Source: Leptobrachium leishanense (lineage: Eukaryota > Chordata > Amphibia > Anura > Megophryidae). From it: a stretch of DNA of 64,000 bases. The notes below the pieces were generated by a model, which saw nothing but the letters and a program-made list of their open reading frames with translations, had not been told where the DNA came from and did no database searches. The stretch covers positions 249,399,721-249,463,720 of the forward strand of contig CM019067.1 of the NCBI GenBank assembly GCA_009667805.1. Reading direction: 5' to 3'. How positions within the stretch are numbered: the stretch's first letter is position 1; each line of letters begins with the position of its first letter. Of this stretch, positions 61,151-64,000 are shown piece after piece. The position numbers and the translations under genes were made by a program.

Positions 61151-62738
61151 CATTGCTCTCTATACACTATTGTTAACTATTTCAGAGAATATAGCTTGTT
61201 ATAGACCACCCCCTTGAATAAAACATATTATAGATTTAGAGTGGGTCATTATTTGCCAGTTATTTTCTTTATATCCAAATATAAAGATATACCTAAGGAC
61301 ATTAGTTCTTTTTTGGTGAGATGCAATAAATGCCCTCGTTGAAGCAGATTCCATTCTCTGACAAAACATGCCATGCATTTCATGAATTTTTATTGGTTAC
61401 ATTGTGTTTTTGGGCTAAGGAACTGTTATGCGTTCTTCTTTGTAGTCATTGTAAGCAAATATTACATTTAGTTAACAATTATTCAGAAATGTCCTTAAAA
61501 CTCAGCCTGTCACCAGCTTGATCTCTTCATTTCTCCTCTGTTTAGTTCTCACACATGACCTTGTAATTGAACCAGCTGGTTTTATGGTAATTAGGCCTAT
61601 CCAATTGTCGGTATCTGTACATTTCCAATTACGCTCTTGCTTCTTTGCTCTATGACCTACTGCCCTTCGGTCTGGAGTCATTGCCTGTTCTCTGATATGT
61701 TTCTCAATTTTCTGTTGTTTCCTTCACTATCAGAGACCCTTCTGTATGAAGTTCCTCTGGCGTTTTATTGCTTACTTGCTAATAAGCTCCTTCGATATTT
61801 TTTCACAGCTGTCTTTTTAAACACTGCTTACAGACATTTATTAAAATCCAAGGAAGCTGAGAAATGAAAGGGTATTTTATATTTCCTTCAGCGGTGGCCT
61901 TCAGCTCATAGAGATTTCTTCAAATATAATTTAAATCAATAGGTGAAGTTTTTTTATTAAAATTCTCAATTTCCTTTTTTTTCCCCTAAAATGTGTTACT
62001 AGGCAACACTAGACAAATAAACATGCCTGGGATTCTGCTTCGGAGACTTAGCATGTCTTTACTATATAAAGTGTGGATGTATGTGGATATATAAAGTGGA
62101 ATCTCCAGTTCAGGAACAGCTATTTTAAATCAACATTGACCAAACTCTTAGACAATTATCAACATTATTAAGCACATATGTGGATGTGCCAAAACCGCTT
62201 CTATTTGGAATAACACAAGAGAGATGGATACAGGCAGGGCTGTCGTCAAAAATCGCGGAGCCCTTTACTGAAACTCTTCCTCCAATACACCTTCAGAATA
62301 CATTTCCAACTATTCCCACTATAGATCACCCTCCAATTGCCCCCCACCACAGTTTCTGCTGTTTTAAATGGATATTTCAGATGGGTACTTCAACTCTATA
62401 AATATGGTTGTACATCAGGTCAAGTCATATAACTGAGGCAGATAGAGATTCAAAAGTATCATTCACCTGATCTTCGTTATGTCGTTAGGAATTTTTCAAA
62501 TATATCTAGAAAACGTACCTTTTTGGTTGGACAGCACCTTTGCATTCTCTTTGTAGCGATACACAGCATTTCTAATATATTGCACATATATAACTTTGAT
62601 TGTAATGTAAAAGAATTTGAAAAATAACATTAGTGTGTTGCACTGTTCACCTTCTGTTGCTATGAAACCTCTAGATACATTATTGTGTAACCTGTTTCCA
62701 TAAAAGCAACAATTGAATGTGATTCAAAATAGTTTGTT
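61151..62738. other. AT-rich DNA, no gene seen
   Basis: Complex, non-repetitive, no recognisable protein. 61320-61560 and 61600-61870 look like possible single-copy conserved DNA by composition alone. Confidence 0.35.
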
Positions 62739-62900
62739 ATTTATATAGCTCCAACAAATTCCGCAGTGCTTTACCATGGGGAAGTGCAGACATGAGACAT
62801 AATAAATAGTGATACATAATGGGCCCTGCTCATTTGTTTTGTAATACAGAACTTTGTACAGGTGCCAAACATCACGTGAGCTTACAAACTGTGGGACAAA
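62739..62900 (-). mobile_element. L2-type LINE 3' end fragment
   Basis: 'tttatatagctccaacaaa' and 'ttccgcagtgcttt' are the reverse complement of the L2-style tail seen at 34355-34385 ('gcgctgcggaatatgctggc'). 'gagcttacaa' nearby fits the inverse of the L2 'ttgtgagttc/ttgtaagctc' block. Truncated, no coding part. Confidence 0.55.
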
Positions 62901-63063
62901 GGTAAGTGAAACATTAGGAAGCAGGGTAGTGTGGAGCTGGTGGTTAGAATAAACCAGACATTGCGTGGGGAAAGATCAAAGCTTAGGCTTGATAAGGTTA
63001 ATCAGAGAGAGAATTGGAGGCAGCTGGAGGGGAGAGCTATAAGATTAGGACAAGGACTGGGTG

Positions 63064-63435
63064 GACAGGTGAGACTAGAGAGTGGAAAATGCAGGAGCTG
63101 GAATGACGACAGTGGATGGTGTTCTTCATGGAGAAAGTGACACAAATTTAGGGACAGTGGGCTTTGTGTGCAAGGCATTTCAGATATGGGAGGAAATAAG
63201 AGAAGGGAAGAGTTTAAGAAAAAGAGAGGGAAAAAAATTAAAGACAACTAATCAGCCAGGAATTAATAAATGCAAACATAAAGTGAGACCAGTAGCATTA
63301 CAGCTGAGGCAATGTGGAGAAATGTGGCAGATAACTTGTTGATAGTAGGATACCTTGGCAGGTTACAGAGTGGAAAATGCAGGAGCTGGAATGGTTGTGG
63401 ATGATGGCAGTGAATGGCATGCTGTTTGATAAATG
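63064..63435 (+). repeat. Short direct duplication
   Basis: 'agagtggaaaatgcagga' followed by 'gctggaatg' occurs at 63077-63105 and again at 63367-63395, about 290 bases apart. Origin unclear; possibly the interior of the L2-like sequence. Confidence 0.6.
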
Positions 63436-64000
63436 CTTTTTGATCTGAAAATACCTTAGGTATGTCCATTTATTGTCAGCCAAATGGCTATTCGTTCAAA
63501 TCTTAGGCAATTTTCCAATTCTTCCACCGCTCCCAAACCCCAACACGGTGTTGATGTGGACCAAATGAATAAATAAGGGAGACTCAAGTTGTCCTCTATA
63601 GCTCTCATCCACTCCTCCCTAAAATCATTCCCTTTTTAATACCTTCTAATTTGCTACCCTTGACTATTGATGCCTTTCTCAAAATGAGAAATACGGCAAC
63701 GTTTTAAAAAAAGTTAAGCTTAATTATTTATAATGACACAATCATGCACGGGCTCATTTACTGGCAACTAATTAAGTATAAATCCAAATGAAATCAACAC
63801 TCCAACAAAATTTAGACAAACTGAAGCAATCGTAGATATCCGACAAGCTGAAGATTACCAACCAATATGTCTGCCCGGCGCCCGTCCATATGTTTAGAAT
63901 TCAAGTAACTATTTCAGAAGAATCCTAAAACGGTCGTAAAGAGCAAAAAGTTAAAATAACAAACCAGTATTACAAACACCGAAAAGGTAGTCGGTGATAA
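63436..64000. other. Unassigned DNA, no gene seen
   Basis: No gene or repeat ends recognised up to the window edge. Confidence 0.35.

Overview
This 64 kb window looks like intergenic DNA, or possibly deep intron, from a large repeat-rich vertebrate genome. An amphibian, most likely a frog, fits best. The reasons are several Tc1/mariner families, L2 and L1 retroelements, and many hairpin-forming TTAA-flanked and hAT-like non-autonomous elements. I found no convincing host protein-coding exon, no functional tRNA or rRNA gene and no prokaryotic feature. The only recognisable proteins are broken transposases and reverse-transcriptase fragments. The organism call rests on repeat content alone.

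Layout. 1-2.1 kb: AT-rich DNA with a MITE nested in an older repeat. 2.17-7.82 kb: two near-identical head-to-tail copies of one Tc1 element, each carrying the same 1.2 kb TTAA-flanked hairpin element (called B here). 8.5-10.35 kb: a MITE and a 5'-truncated L1 with 17-bp target duplications. 10.96-13.81 kb: a second Tc1 family split by a hAT-type MITE with an 8-bp duplication. 14.7-23.1 kb: a SINE-like unit and a dense set of MITEs, including a 590-bp near-complete palindrome. 24.5-28.5 kb: a third copy of the first Tc1, now holding a TTAA element A that itself holds a TTAA element B. 29.2-34.8 kb: an L2 retroelement lying between 160-bp inverted arms and interrupted by a 3.6 kb hAT-like element that carries a 2.9 kb G-rich minisatellite. 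37.7-39.8 kb: a hAT-like element with a 54-bp tandem repeat. 41-42.2 kb: two MITEs. 43.6-45.2 kb: a third Tc1 family inserted at the exact centre of an 80-bp palindrome. 45.77-48.08 kb: a fourth Tc1 relic holding another A element. 50.4-51.1 kb: two hAT MITEs. 53.4-56.3 kb: an old composite cut by a 2 kb poly(A)-tailed retroposon with an unrecognised ORF. 56.7-60.2 kb: further hAT and other MITEs and a SINE-like unit. 60.2-64 kb: mostly unassigned DNA with a small TTAA element and an L2-like tail.

Nothing here works as a host pathway. What ties the window together is element-in-element nesting, and the sequence itself supplies unoccupied sites for several insertions. The strongest signal is the pair of TTAA families A and B. 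They are chains of perfect or near-perfect hairpins, noncoding, precisely inserted at TTAA, and their stems change in a paired (compensatory) way between copies. Many of the frameshifts that break the transposases and the L2 reverse transcriptase lie in or near homopolymer runs, and the two tandem Tc1 copies differ almost only by such indels, so residual long-read assembly error is a live alternative for some of the apparent decay.
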